A stretch of DNA of 64,000 nt from Apostichopus japonicus (lineage: Eukaryota; Echinodermata; Holothuroidea; Aspidochirotida; Stichopodidae): NCBI RefSeq assembly GCF_037975245.1, contig NC_092579.1:18351678-18415677 (forward strand). The letters run 5' to 3'. Shown here one piece after another: positions 1-11,820 of the stretch; positions within the stretch are counted from its first letter, which is position 1, and every line of letters starts with the position of its first letter. A program made the position numbers and the translations under genes. Below the pieces are notes generated by a model, which ran no database searches, was not told the origin of the DNA, and was given only the letters and a program-made list of their open reading frames with translations.

Positions 1-118
1 ACTTCCCAGGCCTTGTAAGTTGCACCTAAGCATTGTCTATTTTGAAATTACTAGCGATGTCATAAAGAAAATTTGCTCGGGGGGGGGGGCGGTCGCCCCC
101 TTCCCGAAATGCGTCATG
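1..118. repeat. dispersed repeat, partial copy A, ending in a G/C hairpin
   Basis: Bases 1-80 match bases about 3163-3238 with few differences, including the shared stretch CTATTTTGAAATTACTAGCG. The copy runs into a G-run hairpin (GGGGGC at 85-90 pairing with GCCCCC at 95-100, loop GGTC). It is cut by the window edge. The family is not named from the sequence. Confidence 0.75.
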
Positions 119-1130
119 TTCCCGACGACCCCGTCGAGTTCAAGACCAGCCACAGTTGGTTCCATATAGCACAATTGTACAATTGTTTAAGGCGTCCATA
201 CACACACGCGCGTTATGATAGACCATATATAGTATTTATATAGATACATTAGTGAGAGAGGGGAAAAAACTTCAAAAATGGAGTTGTTGGTGTAAGGGGT
301 AGGGTGAGGCGCACACCCCCTCCGTAATCCTTGATCTGTCACTGGCTACCCTGTGTATAGGGATCAGCGCTTTAACTATGACTGTTCCTCTTTCTCTTCC
401 CGAAGTCTTGGCCATCTTCTACTCCCTCCCTTTCTCCTTTTTCTCTCTTTTTTCTTCTTCTTTTCCCTTCCTTTCTCTCCTCCTTTTCTTTTTTCCCCCT
501 CCTTTTCCCTTTTTCTTCTCTTTTTTTCTCTCCTCTTTTTCTTACCCGGGGGGCGCGCGCCCCCAACGCCCCCCCTGGATACGCACCTGCAAAAGGTATA
601 AAATAATGTGTTTAGCGGTTTGGAGAAGTTGTTAATGACAGATTTATCTATCACTTATAAGACTTAAAAAGATGGTTGGGCTTATAATTTACTTTTGAAT
701 AATATTAACAATAACTGAAGAAACTGAACAATTGAGTACAATTAAATGAGTTTTTACGCGAGAAAATTGTTCGCTTTTTATGAAACCTCTATAACATTCC
801 TAGCGGGTTATTTTGTAGACAGTAACACATGTACATATTGATCAAGGAACGGGCCATTTTGCCACATTCAAAATTAGTACACGCGACCCCACCCCCGACC
901 CCCCCGGGCCCCTTCCCAACCTATGCCAGCTCTTTCCCATGGAACTATACAGAGTAAACCTTAACAGGTATAGCCACATGGCTGTCTTGTATGCTGCGTC
1001 ATTTCACTTTTATGGAAGGTTCGGTAATTATAAATATTATGCACTAAATATAGTACACGTCCTATACATCAACTCTCATTATACAAACTATTAACGATTG
1101 TGTATATATGAAAAGAGGGTCGGGGTGATT
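119..1130. other. non-coding stretch with polypyrimidine tract
   Basis: No gene seen. Bases about 412-543 are an almost pure C/T tract, which gives a spurious open frame of Phe, Leu and Ser on + and of Lys, Arg and Glu on -. The hairpin at 549-564 is listed separately. Bases 880-925 are another C-rich run. Confidence 0.7.
545..590. other. GC palindrome hairpin
   Basis: A perfect 16-bp palindrome lies at 549-564 (five G, CGCGCG core, five C). It is followed by a C-run and a TGGATACGCACCTG tail. The layout matches hairpins at 85-118, 2881-2922 and 3314-3370. Confidence 0.7.
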
Positions 1131-2235
1131 TCACCCGATAGAGTTGTTAAGGGCGTTGGTAATTTTAAATTTTACATTCAATTTGTATAATTCTAACTCC
1201 ATTTCCTCGTTCTCATCATCAACAAAACAAATACTACACAGCCTACGTTTTAGCAAAAGCATGTGTTCGCCTGGAAAAGTCAGAATGTCTTTCGCAGCTA
1301 CATCACTTCGAAAATAAAGCATTAGCGCCACCTATTTGTAGTCTATGGATCTACGTTATCGAAAGACGTTTTATAGTTCGTCTCTTTGTAAAGTTACCGT
1401 CGTTCTCCATGTACTTGACCGCGCAATCTCTTGTCCTTTGTTTTTATAAGAAAAACAATAATAAACGGGACGTTTAATTAATTGTCGCCAGCATTCAGCC
1501 ATTGTAGATGGACTTTATAGCCTATCGGTGATAACCGTCTGAATCGCCGACTTTAAATGTCATTATCTCAGTGCTAAGGTAAGCAGATTAACCCCTGATT
1601 AATTCATCTTATTAATTCTACAGAGAAGACTAATACTATCATTTGTGAATCCATTGGAACAAGCGTATATACGTAATTTAAGCACTTTAACACAACCAGA
1701 TAAGACTAATAGTATACTAATCTTCACTTTCACATTTAGACACAATCTTGATTCGATCAAGCATTTTCCGTACCAAGAATTTTGTGTAGCTGAAGATATT
1801 CGAGGCTCGGCTACTCACGTGACTTGTATCTTGACCACACTGATCAAGGCTTGACCAAGTCATTAAGTTATTTGTTAAACAGAACAAGGTGACGTACTAC
1901 GTGTAGCCTAATTCCATTATATTTTAAGCATATCAACAACCTCCCCTCCACCAACCCTCACCTCCCTCCATCTTGAAAATAAGCTTAACTTTTTGTGGAT
2001 TTTTTTTACATATTGTTTTAATCAAAAAAGAAACCTATATTGTCTACCATTAACCTCACCATCTTCTTCCTTCCTATCCGACTCCTCACTTATGGAGCTT
2101 TGCCATGTAGTCCAACATCAGACCCGAATCGTTAAACGTGTTAATAAGTTTTGGTACTAGGCCTATCATTTCTTTCATATTCTTAGCTATTCATTCTAAT
2201 TAAGAAAGCGTCAAATATTACCGAGGTCAGGGGCG
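1131..2235. other. non-coding, no clear feature
   Basis: Nothing supported here. A 66-codon minus-strand open frame (1331-1131) has no recognisable domain and no convincing splice sites. Confidence 0.5.
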
Positions 2236-2545
2236 GCGATTTGTTTCAAATATTGGGGGGGGGGGGGCATCTGCTTGGGTGCACGCGTAACAACTAAAAA
2301 TTGTGTGCGCTTCGTGATATTGTGTATATATACCAAAATTCATTACGGATGCGGTCCGTCTCATGGGCGCAGATCAGTCTTGGAATAAAGATGGGGACGC
2401 GTATCTGTTCTCTGATACTATCTAAGCGGAGCGCGGCCATTGGTTCGCGCGAAGCGTACAAGAATTTTTTGGGCAAATATACCTCCCAGATCGCCGGAAA
2501 TAACACTTCCCAGACCCAATAATGCTCCAAAACCTCCTTAAATTT
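2236..2545. repeat. dispersed repeat, partial copy B
   Basis: Starts at a 14-base G-run. It shares with copy C a block of about 110 bp: ACTATCTAAGCG, then GCGAAGCGTA-like sequence, CCTCCCAGATCGC, GGAAAT and CACTTC. The minus-strand frames of both copies look alike only because the DNA is repeated. Confidence 0.65.
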
Positions 2546-2835
2546 GAGATCTAATGGCTTAGAAATTTAAGTTGGGGGAAACACATGAGCGTCTGCAGAA
2601 AAAAAAAATCAGGGGACAAATAATCCAAGTAGACTTTTGTATACGATGGGTCTGGGTCCTCTCCCAGAAAACAATTATAAACTTCCGCAAATGCGATTTC
2701 CTTCCAAAATTTAATAACTGTGGATAAATGTAATAAAATGAGAACTGCTGCATGTCATTTGCACAATGCTGGATCAAACTGCGCCAAAGTTCAATACAGG
2801 GAAATTTGCAATGCAGCGTTTGGTCAAGACAAATT

Positions 2836-2922
2836 GGTGGGGACACGGTATATCATGTCCCCACCACTGAAAAAGTTGGTGGGACGCGTCCCGCTGTCCC
2901 CACCAGGATCTGCGCCCATGGT
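2836..2922. repeat. double hairpin module
   Basis: GGTGGGGACA (2836-2845) pairs perfectly with TGTCCCCACC (2856-2865). A second palindrome, GGGACGCGTCCC, is at 2881-2892, followed by CCCCACC and a TCTGCGCCCATGG tail. The module lies between repeat copies B and C. Confidence 0.75.
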
Positions 2923-3019
2923 CCGTCTAGCTAATTCATTTCGAAAAATAGTATAAACTACTCTCGGTGAAAGTTTGTGTCGTTTTTTGGTGATATTTAG
3001 TAACAAATTGTGTCACGGT

Positions 3020-3370
3020 TAGACATGCGCGTAGCGAGGAATTTGCCAAGGGAGGGGCGAAGCTTGTAGGCAAACTATCTAAGCGTGGTAACACCATGAG
3101 TTGGCACGAAGCGTAAAAGAACATTTTGGCCGAAAATGCCTCCCAGATCGCTGGAAATGGCACTTCTCAGGCCTTGTAAGTTGCATCTAAGCATTTTCTA
3201 TTTTGAAATTACTAGCGATATCATAATAAAATATGCTCTTATAGCCACAAAAAAAACTATGCCACCAAATATTGTGGGGGATATTAGATACTACATCCCC
3301 CAATTAGATTATTGGGGCAGCATGCCCCACCCCCGCGCCCCCCCCCCCCCGCCCCCCCACCCCCATGACC
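3020..3370. repeat. dispersed repeat, partial copy C, with double hairpin
   Basis: This is the most complete copy. It contains the block shared with copy B (3075-3170), the block shared with copy A (3163-3238), then two stacked hairpins: GGGGGAT/ATCCCCC (3276-3282 with 3295-3301) and GGGGCA-GCA-TGCCCC (3314-3328). It ends in C-runs. No coding capacity is seen. Confidence 0.75.
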
Positions 3371-4345
3371 GCCGCACATGCCTGAGATCACAAAACCAAG
3401 ATTTTGAAAGCGTTCTGTTTGTGTGAATTGCATTTCGTCTGAAAAGTGCGGATTGGGTGGGGGCTGTTGAAGCGAGACTGAAAACGAGGACGCTATTCCT
3501 TTTATCCTTTTCCCAAAAAATGTTTTCCTCTTTCGTCTCAAAACAAACGAAGGTATAGGCCTGCAGTCTAGCAGCGTTAGGATATGCCGAGTATCACATA
3601 CTGCACACATATGACTGAGCCCGGCACGAAATATGATGAGTATGACTGCCCCAGAATAACCGGTGTAATTCGACTTTTCTACAACTTTCGTGATTTTCAT
3701 TGAATTTGTGACTTTGGTTATTGCGCGTGGGAGAGAAGACGTTCAAATGGTCAGTTACATGTGTGCTTGTATGCTTATTTTAACTGTCGAAGTACTAACT
3801 ACTATCGGCTGACATTAGACCAAAGTTAGGCCTGCTCTATTCTAGGCTGATCCCAACTCCTAGTACTAGACCCAAGGATTGGCGATTAACTTGTTATGCA
3901 TCAGTTGGTCCTTCCCCATACCTTTCCATAAGTAGCTTATGCTCCAAATTGGGGTTCCCAGAATGTTCCTGTAACTAACAACAAGCAATCGCCAATAGGG
4001 CCTCCTTAATTGGTAGTGCACTAGTGGTAAGCATATGCAGCTGTACCCAAGTTATGCCTAATCGAACTCTAGCCTAAGCTTACTCAAGTCTAGGCCAAGC
4101 CTACACCATATTACTATACTAAGCTAGAATAGAACTGCAGTAGCTATGCCAAATTTGGCCTGTTACCACAGACACTCCTAACTTAACATAAGTTAGACCA
4201 AGGCTGCTTTTTAATAAAGCTGGTTCAAATCTAATATCTGCCATAATGCTTTGGTACTGTAAATGTGGTCACAGAAACTGCTTATGGCATACAGTACAGA
4301 TTATGATCACCAAGACACCAACTGTAGTGTAAAGCTTCTACTTAC
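3371..4345. other. non-coding, no clear feature
   Basis: Unique-looking AT-rich sequence without supported genes or repeats. Confidence 0.5.
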
Positions 4346-4545
4346 AGCCTTTCAAACAACTGCAATACTTGATCAAATCTCAGATATATCTGTAATGGGC
4401 CATCATGCTCAGAATATGGCATTTTCAAAGTAAGACGGGTAAGTATAGTCCGGTATAGATTCATTAATGAATTAATGAATGCCAATAGAAAGGGGATGAA
4501 GGCACCTATATTTAACCTGTGATGCTGTCTTTGCACTGTTTGCAC
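4346..4545 (-). CDS. candidate internal exon of an unidentified minus-strand gene
   Basis: On the minus strand an open stretch of about 66 codons is framed by plausible splice sites: an acceptor CTGTCTCAGCAG just before 4545 and a canonical donor GTAAGT just after 4346. The predicted peptide has a hydrophobic helix-like segment (NIGAFIPFLLAF) followed by a charged and aromatic stretch (LTLKMPYSEHDGPLQIYLRF). It reads like protein rather than translated repeat. I do not recognise the family. No partner exon could be linked with confidence, although 7140-6970 on the same strand also looks mildly protein-like. If real, it belongs to a gene transcribed away from PDPK1. It could equally be a chance open frame in AT-rich DNA. 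Confidence 0.35.
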
Positions 4546-4995
4546 CTGCTGAGACAGGTCCAACACAGATCCACTCTTTGTGGTGCAAAAAGACTGCTAC
4601 AGATGTAAAATTTCACAAAATTGTGATGGGGAATGAAGGCAGATTGATCGTTTGTCTTAAAATGATTCCAAAAGATACATCACCATTTGGCAAACATGTG
4701 CAGTTTCTTTCAGTAATGAGTTTCTATCACAGAAAATGGTTGTCCCCCCAACACCCACCTCGTGGCTTAAACTTTGACCGTTGACTCATATTGCAGATTG
4801 GACTCGCTGTTTGCTATTTTTGTTAAAAATGTGTACATGTACTGTACAGTATGTACATCCCTTGTTGAAAGGGTGCCCTCCTATAAAGCATGTCTATGGT
4901 GTCAAGAGGTCAAAAGTCAGAAACATTGTAAATATATCATGGATCATGAACATGCAGATCCCCCTACTGTAAAAAGTTAACATGAACTCACTTGC
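4546..4995. other. non-coding, no clear feature
   Basis: No gene or repeat supported. CTGTAC-type motifs become common in this part of the window. Confidence 0.5.
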
Positions 4996-5350
4996 TTTCT
5001 GTGCAGCTCAAAGGTCATTTAAGGTCAAGTCCTTGTAAATTAAATAGTTTCTCAGTTTTAAGGGTAAAGCAGGTTAAACTTCATACTCTTTGCGTACACT
5101 GTACAGCACAGTACTACAGTAGATATCCACCTTGGTGAGTACAAGGACTGTTGTTTTCTGTGCAGCTCAAAGGTCATTGAAGGTCAAATCCTTGTAAATC
5201 TTCAGTTCCTCAGTTTTAAGGGTAAAGCAGGTTAAACTTCATACTCATTGTAAACAATGTACAGTACTACTACTGTAGTTCCACCTTGGTGAGTACAAGG
5301 ACAGACTGTTGTTTCTGTGCAGGTCAAAGGTTATTTGAGGTTAACAGCTG
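4996..5350. repeat. tandem duplication, about 158-bp unit, 2.2 copies
   Basis: Units start at 4996, 5155 and 5312 (periods 159 and 157), the last one partial. Each of the first two begins TTTCTGTGCAGCTC and carries two AGGTCA half-sites four bases apart. The third copy is degenerate (AGGTTA). Confidence 0.9.
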
Positions 5351-8125
5351 AAGGATATACATAGTCTGAGCACTGGTCACTTGAAGTGAACCTGCAATGT
5401 TATTTATCTGCTGGTCCTCTGTTGGAGTGTAGCTTTAGCACAATTTGTATGTAGTGTAATGCTGTGTTTCAGGTTCCTGTCTGATAGTGTCCAGATATGT
5501 TTCATAGCCCACATAGTTTGTAGAATAAATGCCAGCAAGTACAGTAGTGAGTTTAGGATAATGAATTATGTGAGTTGGATTTGCCTCCCAATTAAAAAAC
5601 CTGTTATCCTTTGCCATGGTTAACCCCTTTTTTGTCCTATTCATCTAATTTATAGTATTTTTAAGGAGTTGTTTACGGTCAACAACTCCTTGTTGCTTAT
5701 ATCGTGAAAGATACAGGGTACATATGGCATCATATGCAATGTATGACTCTTTATTGTATCGTAGCAGACTATAGACAATAGGAACAAGAGCTTTCCTAAA
5801 ACATGTTTCTACCAAGTCAACAAAACAGTTGTATGGGTTCCTTGAATTCCAAACCAATACTTTAGTTCCAGGATGCAAGGTTCATACTTTTTCTTGTATA
5901 TTTTATGTTTCATTTAAATATGTTTGTGTCTGAATCTACTAAACAGACATAAATTAAGTCTTCTGTAATCTCAGTTCAGGTAAAGTTTGATGCAAAAAAC
6001 GGAGAGAAAAATAAGACAAAAGAAGGCAACAAAATCACCAACAAAACAACACACATTGAATCCTACTTTATTGTTTCTATGTACAGCTCTTTAACCTTTA
6101 ATATTGGAGGTTAAGAAACCTTAAACTAGATCTGATGGAATGATAAACAAAACAAATTAACAGTTAGTCTTAAAGCTAGATGATTACAGTACAGTAGTTT
6201 GGATAATTAGAACAGTTAGTTAAATCTACGTCAAGTTGAAAAGACTGTCGTATTCAGCTCTGTTATACTGTTGGCAACCACCTACAGTATTCTGTTTTCA
6301 TTTCCGGAAGAAAAACATCCTCTACCTCTCTTTTTGATAAAGAATACTATCCTACCATTATTTGGGTATGTTAGAAGTAAGCCTAGCCACAATTGCAAAG
6401 TTCTACAGAATGTGGTGCATTGAGATGGACAATGTTGCACTACTGTACCAAAGAGGTACAGTACAGTATTTACTATTTACTTAAATCATTAAGTGCAGAG
6501 TTGATTTTTTGTGGAAGAATCTTGATAGTATTACAGTTAGTACTGATGACTTGGAATATCAAAATGTTTGAATATGCAAAAGAAGTTTGAATATGCAACA
6601 GAAATTTTGCTGTTGTGATGCTACTGTATTTTGTGCCATTAAGAATCTGTCAGTAGACTGTTAAATCTATACCTTCACTTTGTAACAGCACTGTTGGGAT
6701 GTACACAGTAATAGCACATCCCAGCATTACCCCTAGGCAGAAAGATTGCCAGGTGGGAAAGCTTATGTGCGTAAGGTGGCAAGGAACTTGCGGCACTTGT
6801 ACCTAAATGTGTAACAGGAAGCACATGTGTGTTTTTAAGGTAACCTGTTTTGGAGAATGCATTTGTACAGAAACATGGGCATTTGACCATCATACTTGGA
6901 ACATGGCACTCACCAAACATTGAGACCTCATGCTTCTTACCTTAGAAAACATATTGCAAGATACTGACCACTTGATGACCTGCATGGGGGTCAACATCAA
7001 TATCATGTACCTCTAGAATTGCAGACAAAAATATGTTCACCTTGAAGGTTCGCCTACGCTGACAATCATTAGACATCCACATTTTGATTTGGGACTTAAT
7101 GTCAAAGTGAAAAACAAACTTTGCATACATCATTTGAGAAGAGTTAGTATATATTGTGTTCTTTAACAACAAAATTTGTAGCAAGTGTGCAACCAACAAT
7201 AAGTTGTTTTTTTAGTAAATAGTAGATACAATAAACTCAACACACAAACAAACAAACCCTCCCCCCCCCCAAAAAAAAAGAAAAAAATTGTAATTTATTG
7301 CCTTATCAAGAAAGCAATGTAGTAAGTCTTTTTACTGGTGACTGAGTTTTCGTTTCCCTTTGTGTCTTTGTCTATAGAATGTACTGCATCTCTCTCAGGG
7401 GGGATGCCTTACCATGCATTTGAAAACAGACACTGTTGCTTTTAGTTTACAAATACTTGAACATGAAAAATTTAGTTGGATTTATTACGGTATTTTTATT
7501 GATCAAGTTAATTTGAAGCAGATATCATGGTTGACTTGTTTGATTCAGGTCCAGAATCATGATCACCATTTAATTGGACATCAACCCTTTCACCACAATG
7601 TCTCTCACATAACAGCATACTGTACAGTACTGCCCAACGGAATAATTTATCCATTATCGCATCGAAAAATGCAACAAAAAACTAGTCAAGCTGCTACACA
7701 AGTGCATAGCATTTTTTTTTTTACTTTTTACACAGGACCAATTTTATTTTGAGAAACTTCAAAACGGCTACACAAAATTTGAGCAATAAACTATTCCCAG
7801 ACCTGTGCACAAAGCTTTGCTACAGTACTGTACATGGTCCAAGTAGTAGTTTGTATTTCCCTGATTAAAGCATTTAAAACAAACTTGTGTGCAATTTGCA
7901 TGATTCCCTTTTTCGAACGCTCTTTGTTAAAAGTTGTTAAATTGCTGATATATGAGACGTTAAATGAATGCCGAAGCTTCCTAGCATGGCTGTAACCTAT
8001 ACTTTACATGGCCATCGTGATCGTTGGCGGAAGTAAGGTATTAAAATGATCGGTCATAGATTATTTACGAAGGAACTTTTCAATTATCGGTTGTCCCATC
8101 TCATCTTATACTGTAAGAGGCAACA
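5351..8125. other. non-coding or undetermined
   Basis: No confident gene. On the minus strand, 5881-5435 is one frame interrupted by a single TAG at 5647-5645, and 7199-6942 is an 85-codon frame ending in TAA next to a GTAAGA donor-like site. Neither has a recognisable domain. Confidence 0.4.
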
Positions 8126-8530
8126 GATGAAGTCTTGAAATAGGAAAGTTATTATCAAACATTTTACAGTGTGTAGTAAGTGTTCACAACAACATAGTAT
8201 TAATACCGTACATGTAGCATGTGTACTGTTTTGTTACATTGCAGTATGGAATAATAGTATGCAGTTCTTATTACATTATAATGTAGAATGAATGCTGTTT
8301 AACAGTTAAGTGATAACACTGATGAAGTCTTGAAATAGTATAGTCAACATTTTACAGTGTGTAGTAAAAGTATACATAACAATGGTGTGTTTATACGGTA
8401 CATACAGTGTGTGTACTGTTCTGTTACACTGCAGTATGGAATAGTATGCAGTACTTACATCATTATGTAGAATGAATGAGTTTATAATTTAAGTTAAGTC
8501 CTAATACCGATCAAGTCATGAAATAAACAA
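8126..8530. repeat. tandem duplication, about 190-bp unit, 2 copies plus a start
   Basis: Copies start at 8126 and 8321, each with GATGAAGTCTTGAAATA followed by ATTTTACAGTGTGTAGTA and GCAGTATGGAATA. A third partial start is at 8509 (GATCAAGTCATGAAATA). The periods are 195 and 188. Confidence 0.9.
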
Positions 8531-9649
8531 AGAGACAAAGTCATTGAAAGTGCTACAGTACTGTACGTGGAATTTGATCACTATATTATTCCTTCATTAC
8601 TTTGGAACAGAATCAAGAAACTAGTTCATGTCAGAGAAAATCCCTTACCACTGTTCCACAACTTCACCTTTCAAAACTTTGGAATTCCGTTAGCAATAAG
8701 CCAACTCTAGCCTAGCTTGCTACGACTGACCACACATTTGGTTTCTGGGATTTAAAAATGAAAACATTGCCATCGATTTGCTCCATTATATTAATCATGT
8801 TTTAGCACAACATGCATTGTACAGTAAGTAGTACATGAAATGGTATTGTTTATTGTAGGTTCATACATTATTACTGTAGGTGTATAGCTGGTATGTTGAT
8901 GACTTGCGCCACCACTTTTGGGACTTGTGCTCTTCTATCGTTTTGACTTACTGTCTATTTAGTTCCCTATTTTCTTTCACCTGCTTTTACACATATTCAT
9001 TACATGATCATTGTAGATAATAACAATCAATATTAATAATATAAGAACTCAATTTAAATAAAGATGAGATCTTTGGGTTTGCTTCTCCTGTAAGTTAACA
9101 AACAACTAAAGTATTAAAGCTAATGCTAACTGTACAGTATTGATTTAAATATTGTTAATTTCTTTTCTGAGAATTGTGTCGACCTTTCCCTACAGGATGT
9201 TTGCTCAGTTTTTACAAAAAGTATGTACTGAACAATACATAATGTATATTAACTGTTTAGCCAACACTAACAGTTCTATTGGGGCTTCACATATGTACAA
9301 TTGTACATATATACAGTGTGGTCCTGATGTTTGTTTCAAGATGTAAATCTGGATGCCCAAGACTTTTTGTCCACTTATGCATCTTAAAATCGAATACAGT
9401 ATGAATGAGGCAGTTATAAACAGCAACGCTATGCAACCAATTATACCATCAAAATGTTACAAGTTTGTAGTTTGTACCAGCGGGCTTCTCCCACATTCGT
9501 GGTCGCTTAAGCGGGGCAGAAATAACCGCCTGATTGTTATTACTATTATTATTATTAAATGTGCAGAATTCGTATTCATAAACTTACATGTTTTACCCCA
9601 GCCAGTTGAGACATTTTTGTTAATGCTAATACCTCTCTAAACTGTACTA
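8531..9649. other. non-coding, no clear feature
   Basis: AT-rich sequence with scattered CTGTAC and GTACAT motifs and a short (ATT) run near 9540. No gene supported. Confidence 0.5.
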
Positions 9650-9807
9650 CAATATCATGCTCTCGAAGCACTGGTATTGACAGTACAAGCAGTTCCTAAC
9701 CTTGATCTGATAGAAACATGAAATTCATACTGCTCGTACTGACAATACGAGTGCTCTGAAGCGGGACATGACACTACAGTATAGGAAAAAATTGTCCCAA
9801 CTGGGTG
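9650..9807 (-). repeat. short dispersed element, copy 1, inverted relative to 57160
   Basis: The reverse complement aligns along its whole length with 57160-57312. Shared blocks include GTTGGGACA, CAGTATGAAT, AGATCAAGGTT, GGAACT and CATGATA. It also contains a 26-bp imperfect inverted repeat (AGCACTGGTATTGACAGTAC against AGCACTCGTATTGTCAGTAC). Probably a small non-autonomous element. Confidence 0.65.
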
Positions 9808-10337
9808 TTTACCCTGTATATACTACTGAATGTATCATCTTCTTTTTATGCTCGGCAATAATATACAGAGCTATAGGAGCACCGATATATGTAGTTCTAA
9901 ATTCATCAGTCCTGGTAGGAAGCAACCTGTACCATTTAAAAAATAACAATGACAACATGAAATTATCCATTTGACATTTCTCTACTAGCTGACGAATGCT
10001 GCCCTTTTGTGACATTTAGATGTAAAAAGCTACTTAAATTTGAGGATGTTCACTGAGTTACTGCACTTACTGTTGTACATATTTTTGTTTATTTTACATC
10101 AAAAGTGACTGTTGAGCTTCTGTGTGGTTTCCGTGGCATACAGACTGCGGACAGGCAGCCAATGCTCATATCACTTTACAGTATTTATTACTTTATATTT
10201 TTCATGGAAAAGGATCATGGCTGTCAATTTGTGACATTCAGGAAAGGATGTTGTTGGAATTGTGCAGCATTTAGGGTTGCTTTTGTTTTTTTGTCCATCC
10301 CCAGTACATAAATACATGAACAGTAGCCCTGGGTGAC
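9808..10337. other. non-coding, no clear feature
   Basis: No gene or repeat supported. Confidence 0.5.
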
Positions 10338-11632
10338 TTAAAGGAATTGTCCAGTGGAAGATTTTGATACATTGTCCTTGTAGTTATTATTTTTCTCTTT
10401 CTAACCATGTAAAAATTGTCCCCATTCGACGTTTTCTTCTTGTAGAAATCTGGTTTTCAAATTCACCAGTTTCTCACCAAAAGTACCGTTTGTTCGAACG
10501 CTTCAATATGGTGATTGACGTAGTGCTTGCAGATAGGCAAAACAGGCGACTTGAAGATAGCACTCCCATTTCCGCAACAAATACACTCTCACGTGTATGC
10601 ACATTGGATTGCCTAATATAACGTACATACTCGCGAACGTATATCCTACGATGCCCAGATGGTGTACTTGTATAGCGTTGCACATAATACACTCACACTC
10701 AAACCACAGTTCATAAACTGTTCTTCAAAATCGCTGAAATAAAATTCACGGATCAAATTAACAGTTAAAGGAAACTTGAAAAGTATTTGTTACACCGAAA
10801 GATGAAACTTGGCGGAATCGTTTTCAGAGCAGAATGTAGCACGGAGAAGCTAACTAAGGCTTCGCAGAACTGTCCGATTGTAAACGTTAGAGTAGCCTAT
10901 ACGCGCTAACATTCTTCGCGCTGGAGCTGGATAGCGCGATGTATAAACAACGAAGAGTGTGCTGTTAAAACTTATCTTGTGTTACAGAAAGAACACGAAA
11001 CCACTGATCTACTACGTATATGGCGGCTTAAGGAGTTTTTTAAATCATATCTAATTTATAAAAAATTTCACCGGAAATTATGGAAGAAATTTATCGGAAT
11101 TGTTGTCAGAGCAGAATGTAGCACTGAGAAGCTTAGGCTTCGCAGAACTGTCCGATTTTCAACGTTTGAGTATAGCCTACATGCGAACATTCTTCGCATT
11201 GGAGCTGGATAGCGCGATGTAAAGCCTAAACAACGAAGAGTCTGCTGTTAAAATTTACCTTGTGTTACACAAAGACCACGGAACCACCGATCTAGTACAT
11301 GGCGGCTTAAGGAGTTTTTGAAAACATATCTAATTTCTAAGAAATTTCACCGGAAATTAAGGAAGAAATTTATCTGTATACAAACGCGGTTTTTGTTGTG
11401 ATTACCGTATAGGTACTGTGCGGAGGGTGGGTTATGACGCAATCTGCTATGGCAGAGCTGACGTCACGTATTGTACTGTTCAAATCATATTTGAAATGTC
11501 TATCCTTAACGATTAAAAAATCGTTTCTCTGTCAAACGCAATATTAGCGTTCTCATACTTTGACAACATGTTTGGAAAATTATTTACTATTTTTTAAGGT
11601 AACTTCTTTGGGCCACCAGACAATCCTTTTAA
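10338..11632. mobile_element. non-autonomous DNA transposon with TTAA-type inverted ends, about 1.3 kb
   Basis: The left end TTAAAGGAATTGTCCAGTGG (10338-10357) is an imperfect inverted copy of the right end, whose complement reads TTAAAAGGATTGTCTGGTGG (11632-11613). No transposase reading frame is present. A tandem duplication occupies the middle. TTAA at both tips would fit a piggyBac-like target, but this is inferred from the ends alone. The 13361 element also begins TTAAAGG. Confidence 0.6.
10813..11373. repeat. internal tandem duplication, about 280-bp unit, 2 copies
   Basis: Copy 1 is 10813-11094 and copy 2 is 11095-11373. Both contain CAGAGCAGAATGTAGCAC, TTCGCAGAACTGTCCGATT, GGAGCTGGATAGCGCGATGT, GGCGGCTTAAGGAGTTTTT and AAATTTCACCGGAAATTA. 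Confidence 0.9.
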
Positions 11633-11775
11633 CAAAAGATATTTAGAAAGGTGTCTTGTCTTGGTCAGTGACAATCTACAGTAAGTTGATCAATAAATGA
11701 GTACATTGGGAAATAACAATTTCAACAGTGTTCAAACATAAAATATTCTTTCTTCAAATGTTTGCAATCTCCTGT

Positions 11776-11820
11776 TTGTGTGTGTGTATGTGTGTGTGTG
11801 CGTGTGTGTGTGTGTGTGTG
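11776..11820. repeat. (GT)n microsatellite
   Basis: About 45 bp of GT with a few interruptions. It is followed by GGTCAAAGGTAA, which recalls the AGGTCA repeats at 5.0 kb. Confidence 0.95.

Noticed and set aside
353-654. Open frames rich in Phe/Leu/Ser (+) or Lys/Arg/Glu (-)
   Set aside because: Produced by a C/T tract and a GC hairpin; no protein character.
1131-1331. 66-codon minus-strand frame with an acidic segment
   Set aside because: No homology recognised, no convincing splice sites, no neighbouring exon.
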